Assembly (NCBI GenBank): GCA_949296855.1
Contig: CASFRN010000004.1
Location: 1-50,938 of the forward strand
Source of the DNA: an uncultured Bacteroides sp.
GTDB taxonomy: Bacteria; Bacteroidota; Bacteroidia; Bacteroidales; Bacteroidaceae
Reading direction: 5' to 3'
DNA length: 50,938 nucleotides
Below the pieces are notes generated by a model that was not told where the DNA came from, ran no database searches, and saw nothing but the letters and a program-made list of their open reading frames with translations. The translations under genes and the position numbers were made by a program. Of the stretch, positions 8,051-17,831 are shown piece by piece. The number at the start of each line of letters is the position of its first letter. The stretch's first letter is position 1.

Positions 8051-8098
8051 TTTTTTAGAAACGCAGCCTTTTTCATGCCACTGCGTTCTTCCCGTTTC

Positions 8099-10072
8099 TT
8101 ATTGTACGGCTACCCGATAGATAGCAAAAGTCTGTGCGCCAACTTTGGCCTGCAGTGTCTTGCCGTTTACCGATACTTTGCTTTCCTTCGGAACAATCAA
8201 GTTCGGATTGTCCAATGAATTTTCGGCATCGGGATTATCCGAATGGAAAAGAATGCAATCGGCTTCGGATGCCAATGCTTTCTTTTTCAATCCGTCGAAC
8301 TCTACGGTTACGGGCTGAGCCTTATCGGATACATTCACAATCTTGATGATGTAACTTTTGGCAGGTTCATCCCATACGGCACTGGCAAACAAACCGTTCT
8401 GGTCGGGCTGTCCGCTTACAGCTTTGTCGTCCATCAACAAAGGAACGACCTGCGTACCTTTGTTATGGCCGTACAAATACTGCACATGCCAACTGCAAGA
8501 ACGTACGCTACGCAAGTTGTCGAACCAAATCAGGTCGGGACGCCATTGCCAGCCTTCTACGTGAGCCAACAGCGGAGCGTAGGTAGCCATGTGTACCACG
8601 TCGGCATTGCGTTCCACTCCGGTCAAGAAAGCGGCTTCAAGCAAAGAAGCATGGAAATGGTTCCATTTCTTTCCCTTTCCATGACAAGCGTATTCGCCGG
8701 CAAACACTTTCGGACCCTTACGGTCGTAGTTGTCGTAACGGTTACCCGATTTCAAGAACCAGTCTTCCGGACGATAGAAGTGTTCGTCAACCAAATCAAC
8801 TTTCAGCTTCTTCATTTCAGGCCACAAATAATCGAAGTCTTCACCTTCCGAATTCGGACCAGACGAACCGATAATCTTCATGTCAGGATATGCTTTGCGA
8901 ATTGCGTCGACAAAGAACTTCAAGCGTTCAGGATATAGAGAAGCCCATTGTTCATTACCTACACCGATAAACTTCAAGCCGAATGGCGCAGGATGTCCCA
9001 TCTCGGCACGCAGTTTTCCCCACTTGGTCGATTCGTCGCCATTAGCGAACTCAATCAAATCGAGCGCATCTTGAATGTAACTGTCCAACTGGTCTACTGG
9101 CACATGGGCTTTGGGATCCTCATTCTGATACTGACAAGCCAAGCCCACATTAACAATCGGGAGCGGTTCGGCACCCATATCCTCAGCCAACAAGAAAAGC
9201 TCATAGAATCCCATGCCGTAAGTCTGATGGTAATCGGGGAAATAACGGTGAGGGAAAGTGTATTCCCAACGGTTCTCATTCAACGGACGGTTTTCTACTG
9301 GACCTACCGAATTCTTCCATTGGTAACGGGTAGCCAAGTCGGTACCTTCGACAATACAACCACCAGGGAAACGGAACACACCCGGTTTCGTATCGACTAA
9401 CGCCTGCACGAGGTCTTTACGCAAACCGTTTTCGCGGCCTTTCCATGTATCTACGGGGAAAAGAGAAATGTGCTCTAAATCCACATCGCCGCCCGAAGCC
9501 AAGAAGATACGCAAATGTGCCTTGGCAAAAGTCTGGGGAGCGGTAAGCGTCAGTTCGTACTTCTTCCAATCGGCAGAGTTTATGGCGATTTCGCCTGAAA
9601 CCATCACCTGAGTCTCACCCATTGATGCCGGATCGATTAATTCCACCAATATTTTCTGCCCGTTTCCTTTGGCCCAAACGCTGAAGCGGTATTTTTCGTT
9701 TGCTTTCAGTCCGATACCGAAGAACCCTTCGTTTTCCAATCCTGTACGCTTATGCGGATGTCCCGGATTCGAAAGACGCACATAATGCGGATTACGTTCG
9801 AACGGCCCGCCGTCCAATACGGCCACCTTGCCGAATGTCTTCCAGCCTTGCAAACGGTTAGGGAATTCAAACGAACGGTTCTTTACCAATTCGGCATACA
9901 AACCTCCGTCAGCGCCATAGTTGATGTCCTCAAAGAAATGGCCATACATTGTAGGCTGTATCTCAGCGCCCAGTTTGTTTGCTTTGAGCACCATGCGATT
10001 CGCTTCTTGCGCCGACACCCCTGCGCAGCAGCAAGCTGCCATAGCCAGACTAAAAAGTGTTGATTTATTCAT
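8099..10072 (-). CDS. GH51 alpha-L-arabinofuranosidase, secreted, with CBM-like domain
   Basis: A 657-residue exported enzyme. A signal peptide (about 1-21, ending VSAQE) is followed by a jelly-roll insert resembling CBM4 (roughly residues 70-210, EKYRFSVWAKGNG...), then the GH51 barrel. The acid/base is E374 in GVGNEQW and the nucleophile E460 in FAGEYAC. It removes terminal L-arabinofuranose from arabinan or arabinoxylan side chains, probably in the periplasm. The gap from the second GH51 gene is 6 bases, and it is the last gene of the arabinose operon. Two GH51 enzymes of different architecture in one operon suggest different linkage preferences (inference). Confidence 0.93.
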   Translation of the reverse strand: MNKSTLFSLAMAACCCAGVSAQEANRMVLKANKLGAEIQPTMYGHFFEDINYGADGGLYAELVKNRSFEFPNRLQGWKTFGKVAVLDGGPFERNPHYVRLSNPGHPHKRTGLENEGFFGIGLKANEKYRFSVWAKGNGQKILVELIDPASMGETQVMVSGEIAINSADWKKYELTLTAPQTFAKAHLRIFLASGGDVDLEHISLFPVDTWKGRENGLRKDLVQALVDTKPGVFRFPGGCIVEGTDLATRYQWKNSVGPVENRPLNENRWEYTFPHRYFPDYHQTYGMGFYELFLLAEDMGAEPLPIVNVGLACQYQNEDPKAHVPVDQLDSYIQDALDLIEFANGDESTKWGKLRAEMGHPAPFGLKFIGVGNEQWASLYPERLKFFVDAIRKAYPDMKIIGSSGPNSEGEDFDYLWPEMKKLKVDLVDEHFYRPEDWFLKSGNRYDNYDRKGPKVFAGEYACHGKGKKWNHFHASLLEAAFLTGVERNADVVHMATYAPLLAHVEGWQWRPDLIWFDNLRSVRSCSWHVQYLYGHNKGTQVVPLLMDDKAVSGQPDQNGLFASAVWDEPAKSYIIKIVNVSDKAQPVTVEFDGLKKKALASEADCILFHSDNPDAENSLDNPNLIVPKESKVSVNGKTLQAKVGAQTFAIYRVAVQ

Positions 10073-10078
10073 AGTTTA

Positions 10079-11623
10079 TCAATTGATTTCGAGTGTAACA
10101 ATAGACATAGCAGGCAATTTAACCAACAGGCCGCCTTTTTGTATCTTCACGTCTTTAAATTCAGCAGCAGCGACTTTGTTGGGGTTTTCGAACGTGTTAT
10201 AGTCATCGATGTTATTCGTTGTCAGAATGCGTCCGGTCACTTGCTTTCCTTGGAAGCCTTTCAAGTTAACGGTTACTTCCGCCGCTTCTTCCAAGCTGAT
10301 GTTCGACAAAGAAACATGAATCTTGCCGTCTTTATCACGAGAAGCGGTCGTGCTGACCATAGGTACGTTACGTCCGTCGCGTACATTCTTATATTGGCAT
10401 TGTAAATCAAACGGCAAGAACGTAGCGTCTTGGTGTACGTTATACATTTCGAACACATGATAAGTCGGAGTCAAGACCATCTTATCGTCTTTCGTTAAAA
10501 TCATCGACTGTAACACGTTTGCCACCTGCGCGATGTTGGTCATCTTCACGCGGTCAGTATATCTATGGAAAATATCAAGCGACAACGAAGCCACAAAAGC
10601 ATCACGCATCGTGTTTTGTTGATACAAGTGACCCGGAACAGTACCAGGCTCTTCATCCCACCAAGTGCCCCACTCGTCTACGATAAGGGCAATCTGCTTA
10701 TTCGGATCGTAACGGTCCATAATTGCAATATGACGTTTCAGTACGTCTTCTATCTCACGGCATTTACCCATCGTCCAATAATAATCATCAGTGGTAAATT
10801 TCGTGGCAGAACCTTTGCTTCCTGTCCATCCGGGCACTGTGTAATAGTGCAAAGAGACGCCGTTCATGCGATGACCCACATTCTGCATCAACACCTCAGT
10901 CCAATTATAATCATAATCACTGGCGCCGCTGGCAATTTTATACAAAACATTCCCGTCATAATTGCGGCAATAAGTAGAATAACGGCGGTAAAGGTCGGCA
11001 TAATATTCGGGACGCATATTTCCGCCACACCCCCAGCTTTCGTTTCCGACACCGAAATATTTCACTTTCCAAGGCTTTTCGCGTCCGTTTTCTTTACGCA
11101 GTTTAGCCATGGGGCTTCCTTGTTCAGATGTCATATATTCTACCCATTTAGCCATTTCTTCCACGCTTCCGCTACCTACATTGCCACTGATGTAAGGCTC
11201 GCAGCCCAAGAGTTCACACAGATTCAAGAACTCGTGTGTACCAAAGCTGTTATCTTCTACAGTTCCTCCCCAGTTGTTGTTTACCATCTTCGGACGATTC
11301 TCCTTAGGCCCGATTCCGTCCATCCAGTGATATTCATCGGCAAAACAACCGCCCGGCCAACGCATAACGGGCACTTTCAATTTCTTCAACGCTTCGAGTA
11401 CATCGTTGCGATATCCTTGTGTATTAGGTATAGGGGAATCTTCGCCAACCCACAAACCACCATAAATGCAGGTGCCCAAATGTTCAGCAAACTGACCATA
11501 TATTTCTTTGGGGATAATTTGTTTACCTTGGTCTACATGAACCGTAACCGTCGCTTGTTGTTGTGCCGAAACGGCAAGGCCGACGCTGAGCATCAAGCCG
11601 CTAATCAATAACTTGTGTTTCAT
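10079..11623 (-). CDS. GH51 alpha-L-arabinofuranosidase, exported
   Basis: A 514-residue enzyme with a signal peptide ([21 protein letters not shown]) and a compact GH51 body without the extra N-terminal carbohydrate module. The acid/base is E195 in GVGNESWG and the nucleophile E317 in IVDEWGTWW. Further family marks are [13 protein letters not shown] and [11 protein letters not shown]. It releases L-arabinose from arabino-oligosaccharides. It follows the kinase gene in the same direction after 102 bases and precedes the larger GH51 gene by 6 bases, so all three may be one transcript. Confidence 0.94.
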   Translation of the reverse strand: MKHKLLISGLMLSVGLAVSAQQQATVTVHVDQGKQIIPKEIYGQFAEHLGTCIYGGLWVGEDSPIPNTQGYRNDVLEALKKLKVPVMRWPGGCFADEYHWMDGIGPKENRPKMVNNNWGGTVEDNSFGTHEFLNLCELLGCEPYISGNVGSGSVEEMAKWVEYMTSEQGSPMAKLRKENGREKPWKVKYFGVGNESWGCGGNMRPEYYADLYRRYSTYCRNYDGNVLYKIASGASDYDYNWTEVLMQNVGHRMNGVSLHYYTVPGWTGSKGSATKFTTDDYYWTMGKCREIEDVLKRHIAIMDRYDPNKQIALIVDEWGTWWDEEPGTVPGHLYQQNTMRDAFVASLSLDIFHRYTDRVKMTNIAQVANVLQSMILTKDDKMVLTPTYHVFEMYNVHQDATFLPFDLQCQYKNVRDGRNVPMVSTTASRDKDGKIHVSLSNISLEEAAEVTVNLKGFQGKQVTGRILTTNNIDDYNTFENPNKVAAAEFKDVKIQKGGLLVKLPAMSIVTLEIN

Positions 11624-11663
11624 TTTTTTATTTAATTAATAATTAACAATCAAATAATCGGCA

Positions 11664-11722
11664 ACGAATCATAAACGACGGGAAATACTCACAAAGTAAC
11701 CCCGCCGGTCATGATTCATCGT
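11664..11722 (-). other. Imperfect intergenic hairpin between araB and GH51 gene
   Basis: ACGAATCAT and CGGG on the left pair with CCCG and ATGATTCATCGT on the right, forming an imperfect stem-loop in the 102-base gap. It has no clear T-run, so it may adjust the ratio of kinase to glycosidase mRNA rather than terminate it. Confidence 0.35.
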
Positions 11723-11725
11723 CTA

Positions 11726-13336
11726 TTATTCGCTCTTCTTACATTTTACTGCCATTTCTTCGATAGGCAATCCAGCTTTATAATTTTCAATGTAAGCATT
11801 AAATCCAGCCACATCTTTTTCATCAGGCGTGATTTCTACACCTGTATTACCTGCAAAAACTTGCTCATCGAGATAATCGGCAAGTGACAGTTGCTTTTCA
11901 TTATTTACCAAATAGGCACCCAGCAAAGCGATACCCCAAGCACCGCCTTCTCCGGCTGTTTCCATTACCGAAATAGGAGAATTGAGGGCAGCCGCCAAAA
12001 TACGTTGCCCCACCCCTTTTGTCTTGAATAATCCGCCGTGACCTGTGATGCGGTCTACCTTAATCTTTTCTTCTTTGAAAAGAATATCATTGCCTATCTT
12101 CAGCACAGCTACCGATGCGTACAAATTGGCACGCATAAAGTTTGCAAGGTTAAACTTGTCATTAGCCGAACGTACCACCATCGGCCGTCCTTCGGCAAGT
12201 TTGGTCACCGGTTCACCCGAAATGTAATTATAAGCGATTAATCCGCCGCAATCAGCATCGCCGTCAAGGGCATGATTATACAACTTACCAAACACTTCGT
12301 TCATGTCTACCGGCACTCCCAACAGTTCTTGGTACTCTTTAAAAAGATTCACCCACGCGTTAAGGTCGGACGTACAATTATTACAATGTACCATCGCTAC
12401 CGGACTTCCATCGGGAGTGGTCACCATATCAATCACTTCATACGGCTTCGACAAATCCTTCTCCAAAACAATCATCGAGAAAGATGAAGTACCGGCCGAT
12501 ACATTACCTGTACGTTGCTTCACGGCATTCGTTGCCACCATGCCTGTACCAGCGTCTCCTTCAGGAGGACAAAGAGGTATACCTGCTTTCAAACGACCCG
12601 ACACATCCAATTTCTTAGCGCCTTCAGGAGTAAGGAAGCCTGCATTTTCTCCTGCAGACAACACTTTAGGCAGAATATCGGTCAACTTCCAGGAAAATCC
12701 TTTCGGGGCAATCATCTTATCGAATTTCTCGACCATCGCAACCGAGTAATTCTTCGTATCGGGGTCAATAGGCAACATTCCCGATGCGTCGCCGATACCC
12801 AAAACCTTCTTCCCGGTCAGTTGCCAATGAACATAACCTGCAAGAGTAGTCAGGTAAGCGATGTCTTTCACATGTGGTTCGCCATTCAAAATAGCCTGAT
12901 ACAAATGAGATATGCTCCAACGTAGAGGAATGTTGTACACAAAAGCCTCCGACAATGCAGCCGCGGCAATACCTGTATTTGTATTACGCCAAGTGCGGAA
13001 GGGAACCAGGATTTCTTCCTTATCGTTGAATGCCATATAGCCGTGCATCATCGCACTGATACCGATTGCAGCCAATGACTCTATCTCGGTATCATATTGT
13101 TTCTTTACATCGGCGCAAAGGTCTGCGTAACAATCCTGCAAACCCGCCCAAATAGCATCGATGCTATAAGTCCAAAGTCCGTCAATCAGTTGGTTTTCCC
13201 AAACATGGCTTCCCTGAGCGACCGGTTTATTTTCCGGATCAATCAACACCGCTTTAATACGGGTTGAACCGAATTCAATGCCTAAAATAGCCTTACCTGA
13301 TTCTATAATCGATTTTGTGTTTGTATCCATGGTCAT
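11726..13336 (-). CDS. araB: L-ribulokinase, FGGY family
   Basis: A 536-residue FGGY carbohydrate kinase. The N-terminal phosphate-binding motif is [17 protein letters not shown]; then come [10 protein letters not shown], the [10 protein letters not shown] segment and the second-domain motifs [15 protein letters not shown] and [15 protein letters not shown]. It phosphorylates L-ribulose, placing it after isomerase AraA. The sequence alone could also suit a xylulokinase, but its place between araA and two arabinofuranosidases supports ribulokinase. The ATG at 13330 (MDTNTKS) is an alternative start two codons in. Confidence 0.88.
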   Translation of the reverse strand: MTMDTNTKSIIESGKAILGIEFGSTRIKAVLIDPENKPVAQGSHVWENQLIDGLWTYSIDAIWAGLQDCYADLCADVKKQYDTEIESLAAIGISAMMHGYMAFNDKEEILVPFRTWRNTNTGIAAAALSEAFVYNIPLRWSISHLYQAILNGEPHVKDIAYLTTLAGYVHWQLTGKKVLGIGDASGMLPIDPDTKNYSVAMVEKFDKMIAPKGFSWKLTDILPKVLSAGENAGFLTPEGAKKLDVSGRLKAGIPLCPPEGDAGTGMVATNAVKQRTGNVSAGTSSFSMIVLEKDLSKPYEVIDMVTTPDGSPVAMVHCNNCTSDLNAWVNLFKEYQELLGVPVDMNEVFGKLYNHALDGDADCGGLIAYNYISGEPVTKLAEGRPMVVRSANDKFNLANFMRANLYASVAVLKIGNDILFKEEKIKVDRITGHGGLFKTKGVGQRILAAALNSPISVMETAGEGGAWGIALLGAYLVNNEKQLSLADYLDEQVFAGNTGVEITPDEKDVAGFNAYIENYKAGLPIEEMAVKCKKSE

Positions 13337-13360
13337 TAGTTTTCTTTTAAGTTTTTAAAA

Positions 13361-13439
13361 CCGACGCAAATTGACGCGGATTAACGCAGATTCTTATCTC
13401 TTTACCAATCCGCGGAAACCTGCGCGTCAATCTGCGTTT
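13361..13439. repeat. REP-like imperfect palindrome between araA and araB
   Basis: The gap between araA and araB contains GACGCAAATTGACGCGGATT, answered on the right by AATCCGCGG and GCGTCAATCTGCGTTTC. This gives a long GC-rich stem with internal mismatches. The words GCGGATT, GCAGATT and TGACGCG recur within it. It may stabilise or process the operon mRNA. Whether it is a dispersed repeat cannot be seen here. Confidence 0.55.
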
Positions 13440-13450
13440 CACATTCAATA

Positions 13451-14977
13451 TCAGCAAAGTGCCTTGTTCAGCATATAGTAAACTTCATTCATGCGCAGTT
13501 CTTTCTTGAAGTCGCTGATGTTGGTATCTTTATTGATATGTACCATTTCAATGCCTGCAATTTCAGCATAATCTTCCCAATATTCGGCTGTCAGGTCGTA
13601 TGAGAAACAAGAGTGATGTGTACCACCTGCCAAAATCCATGCGCCTGCGCCTACTTCGAAGTTAGGCTGCGGAATCCACAATGCAGAAGCTACCGGCAAT
13701 TTAGGCAGCGGTTTCGGCTCAATGCACTCTACATCGTTTACAATCAAGCGGAAGCGGTTGCCCAAGTCTACAACTGTAGCTGTACAGCCCGCACCGGTCT
13801 TGCTGGTAAATACCAAACGTGCAGTCTGGCTCTTGCGGACACCAATGCCAAGGAAGTGAACTTCCAAACGAGGTTTCTTAGCGGCAATCAACGGACATAC
13901 TTCCAACATGTGAGCCTGCAGGATGGCACTGTTTTCACCATCGAAGTTCAATGTATAGTCTTCCAAGAATGAGCAGCCGTTAGGCAAGCCTTGGTTCATT
14001 ACCCATACCGAACGGTAAAGAGCCGCCGATTTCCAGTCGCCTTCCGCGCCGAATCCGTAACCTTCCGCCATCAAACGTTGAGATGCGAGTCCCGGTATCT
14101 GGTCGAAATAGCTTCCATCTGTCTGACCTAAATCATCAAAGTTAGTAGTAAAGCCTTTTGCTCCTTTAGCCTTCAGGATAGCACGCAATGCCAATTCTGC
14201 TTTAGCCGAATTCCATACCTTTTGATATGCTTCAGTAGATTTGTCTTCCAATGCAGCATCGTGGTCGTATTCCTGGAAATAAGTCTGAACCAATGCATCT
14301 ACATCTGCATCCTTCACTTGGCTATGGTATTCCATCAATTCACTTGCCGGGCAATAATCTACATGATAACCCATGCGTACTTCGGCTTCTACCTTATCAC
14401 CATCGGTTACGGCTACGTTGTTCATCTGGTCGCCGAAACGGATGATTAACATATCCTGAGCATCTGCCCATGCTGCGCAAACACGCATCCAAACAGCAAT
14501 CTTGCGCTGAGTTTCTTCGTCTTTCCAATAACCGACAACAACCTTACGGCGGATGCGCATACGGGTACAGATATGCCCGAATTCACGGTCGCCATGAGCC
14601 GATTGGTTCAAGTTCATGAAATCCATATCCATGGTATCCCAAGGAATTTCCTTGTTGTATTGAGTATGCAGGTGAAGCAACGGTTTCTTCAGTTGTTGCA
14701 AACCGTGAATCCACATTTTAGCAGGCGAGAATGTATGCATCCATGTGATAACACCGATACACTTTTCGTCGTTGTTGGCTGCCTTCATTACAGCTTCTAC
14801 TTCTTTTGAAGAATTTGCTGTACCTTTATATACTACTTTCACCGGCAACTTTCCGCTGTTGTTCAGCCCAGCTACCATTTCGTTGCTATGTGCGTCTACT
14901 GCGATAACTGCATCGCCTCCGTACAGAAGCTGCGCTCCTGTTACGAACCATACTTCAAATTGATCAAATGTGTTCAT
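13451..14977 (-). CDS. araA: L-arabinose isomerase
   Basis: A 508-residue enzyme that converts L-arabinose to L-ribulose with a divalent metal. Family marks are FVTGAQLLYGGDAV at the start, ITWMHTFSPAKMWI, GFGAEGDWKSAAL (metal glutamate), YTLNFDGENSAILQAHMLEVCP (glutamate and histidine) and LAGGTHHSCFS (histidine). The length matches AraA of other bacteria (about 500). It sits between araD and araB in the operon and is a cytoplasmic enzyme. Confidence 0.97.
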   Translation of the reverse strand: MNTFDQFEVWFVTGAQLLYGGDAVIAVDAHSNEMVAGLNNSGKLPVKVVYKGTANSSKEVEAVMKAANNDEKCIGVITWMHTFSPAKMWIHGLQQLKKPLLHLHTQYNKEIPWDTMDMDFMNLNQSAHGDREFGHICTRMRIRRKVVVGYWKDEETQRKIAVWMRVCAAWADAQDMLIIRFGDQMNNVAVTDGDKVEAEVRMGYHVDYCPASELMEYHSQVKDADVDALVQTYFQEYDHDAALEDKSTEAYQKVWNSAKAELALRAILKAKGAKGFTTNFDDLGQTDGSYFDQIPGLASQRLMAEGYGFGAEGDWKSAALYRSVWVMNQGLPNGCSFLEDYTLNFDGENSAILQAHMLEVCPLIAAKKPRLEVHFLGIGVRKSQTARLVFTSKTGAGCTATVVDLGNRFRLIVNDVECIEPKPLPKLPVASALWIPQPNFEVGAGAWILAGGTHHSCFSYDLTAEYWEDYAEIAGIEMVHINKDTNISDFKKELRMNEVYYMLNKALC

Positions 14978-15048
14978 AGTTGTTTGTTAATTAAAAATTG
15001 GTGTTATTTCATTATAATTCTCCGGATACAATTTTAAAGGACGTATGC

Positions 15049-15741
15049 TCACCTTTTTTTCTGTCCGTAATAAGCGTTTGGTCCATGCTTACGGCTAAAA
15101 TGTTTTTCTACCAGTAACGGATTCATCGTCAAATGCGGATTAACAGCATAAGCGATGCTTGCCATCTTAGCCACCTGTTCCATTACGACCGCATTGTGTA
15201 CCGCATCGTGAGCATCTTTACCCCATGCAAACGGACCGTGGTTTTTCACTAATACACCCGGTGTATGTACTGGATTCATGCCTTCAAAACGTTTCACGAT
15301 GACGTTTCCCGTCTCTAATTCATATTCACCTTTCACTTCCTCTTCGGTCATATCGGCGGTACAAGGAATGGCTTCGTGGAAATAATCGGCATGTGTAGTG
15401 CCAATGTTCGGTATATCACATCCTGCTTGTGCCCATGCTGTAGCATAAGTAGAATGAGTATGCACCACCCCACCGATTTCCTTAAACGCTTTGTAAAGCG
15501 CTAAATGTGTAGGCGTATCGCTCGACGGACACAAGTCACCTTCTATGACATTACCGTCTAAGTCCACTACTACCATATCCGACGCTTTCATTTCGTCATA
15601 CGAAACTCCACTGGGTTTAATAACGACCAAACCTTTTTCGCGGTCGATAGCCGACACATTCCCCCATGTGAAAATCACCAGTCCGTGTTTTACCAAATCA
15701 AGATTGGCATGAAACACCTTTTCCTTTAATTCTTCTAACAT
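15049..15741 (-). CDS. araD: L-ribulose-5-phosphate 4-epimerase
   Basis: A 230-residue class II aldolase-fold epimerase that turns L-ribulose 5-phosphate into D-xylulose 5-phosphate. It has [20 protein letters not shown], the [11 protein letters not shown] loop, the zinc histidines in [16 protein letters not shown], and [13 protein letters not shown]. The length agrees with E. coli AraD (231). It begins 6 bases after araR ends, so the two are tightly coupled. Confidence 0.96.
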   Translation of the reverse strand: MLEELKEKVFHANLDLVKHGLVIFTWGNVSAIDREKGLVVIKPSGVSYDEMKASDMVVVDLDGNVIEGDLCPSSDTPTHLALYKAFKEIGGVVHTHSTYATAWAQAGCDIPNIGTTHADYFHEAIPCTADMTEEEVKGEYELETGNVIVKRFEGMNPVHTPGVLVKNHGPFAWGKDAHDAVHNAVVMEQVAKMASIAYAVNPHLTMNPLLVEKHFSRKHGPNAYYGQKKR

Positions 15742-15747
15742 AATTCC

Positions 15748-16455
15748 TTATAATTTGAATCGCGGATCCTTCCGGTAAGCCTTCCCATTAAATTTATATA
15801 GAAAAGCCCCCCGGCGTGATCCTGTTTTATCTATTTTATCCGTTTTCTCAATATAGCCCATCTCGGCAATGCGCTTTCTGAAGTTCCGCTTGTCCATCGG
15901 TTCACCGTAAATGGCTTCGTACAAACTTTGCAATTGTGATAACGTAAACAATTTAGGGAGCAAATTAAATCCAATGGGAGCCGTTGAAGCTTTCTCCTTC
16001 ATTACACGCCTCGCTTTCTCTACCATTTTATTATGGTCGAAAATCAAGTCAGGCATTTCATTGACATCTACCCAATAAGCATTATGCCGCAGCACCAGTT
16101 CGCGGTCGTACTCATTGATATTAATAAGTGCATAATACGCCAGTGAAATAACCCGTTCACCCGGGTCTCTGTCTATCTCACCGAAGGCACCGATATGTTC
16201 CATATATACATCCTTCAATCCTGTCAACTCGTAAAGCACACGTTTAGCGGCATCGTCTGCACTTTCATTTTCCTGGACGAAGCCTCCCATAAGCGACCAT
16301 TGTCCTCTTGCCGGCTCGAAATCACGTTGAAGCAGCAACAAGCTCAGCCTCTCTCTCTCGAAACCAAAAATAATGCAGTCAATACCAACCAAAAATCTCG
16401 GATTATCCTTGTAATATGTTATCATACCGTTAAAACTTAGCTCATTTTCAATCAA
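15748..16455 (-). CDS. araR: AraR, Nudix-related (NrtR-family) transcriptional regulator of arabinose genes
   Basis: A 235-residue protein with an N-terminal Nudix-like domain (about 20-150) and a C-terminal winged-helix part (about 160-235, LPKLFTLSQLQSLYEAIYG then NFRKRIAEMGYIEKT). The Nudix box reads GGFVQENESADDAAKRVLYE, in which the catalytic REuxEE pattern is lost, as expected for a ligand sensor rather than a hydrolase. The NrtR-type AraR of Bacteroides thetaiotaomicron represses a syntenic arabinose operon and responds to L-arabinose. Its position here, 6 bases before araD, supports the same role. A likely operator is at 19665-19683. Confidence 0.88.
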   Translation of the reverse strand: MIENELSFNGMITYYKDNPRFLVGIDCIIFGFERERLSLLLLQRDFEPARGQWSLMGGFVQENESADDAAKRVLYELTGLKDVYMEHIGAFGEIDRDPGERVISLAYYALININEYDRELVLRHNAYWVDVNEMPDLIFDHNKMVEKARRVMKEKASTAPIGFNLLPKLFTLSQLQSLYEAIYGEPMDKRNFRKRIAEMGYIEKTDKIDKTGSRRGAFLYKFNGKAYRKDPRFKL

Positions 16456-16528
16456 AGACAGAAACGTAAATCCATTGTGTAATGAAAACTTTACGCCTCT
16501 GCATCCACAAACGCCTTATCTTCAAAAC

Positions 16529-17680
16529 TTATTTTTCTACACCAAACTGGAAAATGCAGCGGCTTTGATAGGTATCACCCGGTTTCAAGATAACTGAAGG
16601 CCATTGCGGATTGTTAGGACTGTCAGGATAATGCTGCGTCTCTAAACATACCGAAGCACGTTGCGGATAAGCGATGCCTTTCTTCCCTTTTACCGTCCCA
16701 TCAAGGAAATTACCTGTGTATACCTGAATACCAGGTTCATTTGTATAAACCGTCAATGTGATACCAGTTGTCGGGCTACTCAACTTAGCAGCAACCTGAC
16801 TGATATCACCCTTGGTTTTCAGCACCCAATTATGGTCAAAGCCATTACCGTATTTCACTTGTTCGTTATCAAACTCTGTAACAGACGGAGCGATAGGTTT
16901 CGGCGTGTTAAAGTCAAAAGGAGTATCCTTTACCGCCATCATCTTGCCATTGGTCATATAGGTACTGTCTACAGGGGTAATGCTATCTGCAGCCACATAC
17001 AATACCTGATCGGTACCCGGTTTCGAAGGATCGCCGTTCAAGTTAAAATACGAATGATTGGTCATGTTGATAACCGTTGACTTATCGGTTGTTGCATCAT
17101 ACTTGATATCAACGGCATTATCCGCAGTCAACGAATAAGTCACATGAGCGGTTACATTACCAGGGAAATTATTATCGCCGTCTGCCGAATTCATTGTCAA
17201 GACCAGTGTGCTATCGTTAAGCTGGTCGGCTTCGTACACTTGGTATTGCCATCCCGTCGGGCCGCCGTGCAGACAGTGTCCGAAATTGTTTACCGGCAAC
17301 TGTATCAGCGTGCCGTCCACTTTCATCTGCCCCTTATTGATTCGATTAGCATATCGGCCGATAGACGCGCCAAAATCACTTGGAATATTCTGATAATCGG
17401 CAATGCTATCAAAACCTAACACCACATCGGTCATTGTCCCGTTTTTATCAGGCACCATCAACGAAACAATACGTCCGCCGAAATTGGTGATGCACACTTC
17501 CATCCCGTTATGGTTGGTCAACGTATACAACTTAGTTTGCTTAGTGCCGTCAATTGTCGCCTCAAAATTAACGGGATTCAATCCTGAAAGAGTCAACGCA
17601 GGTTTCTTTTCCTGCGTAGCGCAACCAGCCAATACGGCTAACGCCGCGCCCATACCTAAAATCGATTTAATGCTTTTCAT
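16529..17680 (-). CDS. Aldose 1-epimerase (mutarotase) lipoprotein
   Basis: A 383-residue galactose mutarotase-like protein. The start at 17680 is chosen over the one at 17710 because it gives a clean lipoprotein signal, MKSIKSILGMGAALAVLAGC. The active-site histidine region TNHSYFNLNGD and the catalytic glutamate region CLETQHYPDSPNNP are present, as is VLGFDSIADYQ. It interconverts the anomers of L-arabinose outside the cytoplasm, feeding the symporter. It lies between the symporter and araR in the operon, which corresponds to araM of B. thetaiotaomicron by context. Confidence 0.9.
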   Translation of the reverse strand: MKSIKSILGMGAALAVLAGCATQEKKPALTLSGLNPVNFEATIDGTKQTKLYTLTNHNGMEVCITNFGGRIVSLMVPDKNGTMTDVVLGFDSIADYQNIPSDFGASIGRYANRINKGQMKVDGTLIQLPVNNFGHCLHGGPTGWQYQVYEADQLNDSTLVLTMNSADGDNNFPGNVTAHVTYSLTADNAVDIKYDATTDKSTVINMTNHSYFNLNGDPSKPGTDQVLYVAADSITPVDSTYMTNGKMMAVKDTPFDFNTPKPIAPSVTEFDNEQVKYGNGFDHNWVLKTKGDISQVAAKLSSPTTGITLTVYTNEPGIQVYTGNFLDGTVKGKKGIAYPQRASVCLETQHYPDSPNNPQWPSVILKPGDTYQSRCIFQFGVEK

Positions 17681-17775
17681 GATTAATATAATTAAAAAAT
17701 ATTTAGCCAACTAATAACTGCTACCCCTCCAAACCTCCTCGTAAGGAAAGGTCCTTGACTATAAATAACCGGAAA

Positions 17776-17814
17776 TTCTTTAAGTCCCTTCTCTTCGAAA
17801 AAGGACTTAAAGAA
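17776..17814 (-). other. Perfect 12-bp stem-loop between symporter and mutarotase genes
   Basis: TTCTTTAAGTCC (17776-17787) pairs exactly with GGACTTAAAGAA (17803-17814) over a 15-base loop. There is no strong T-run on either strand, so an attenuator or RNA processing site is more likely than a full terminator. Confidence 0.55.
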
Positions 17815-17831
17815 CCCAGACTGTTTTTTAT

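Noticed and set aside
10565-11611. 348-codon plus-strand frame antisense to the smaller GH51 gene
   Set aside because: The opposite strand encodes a full GH51 enzyme with catalytic motifs, so this is a shadow.
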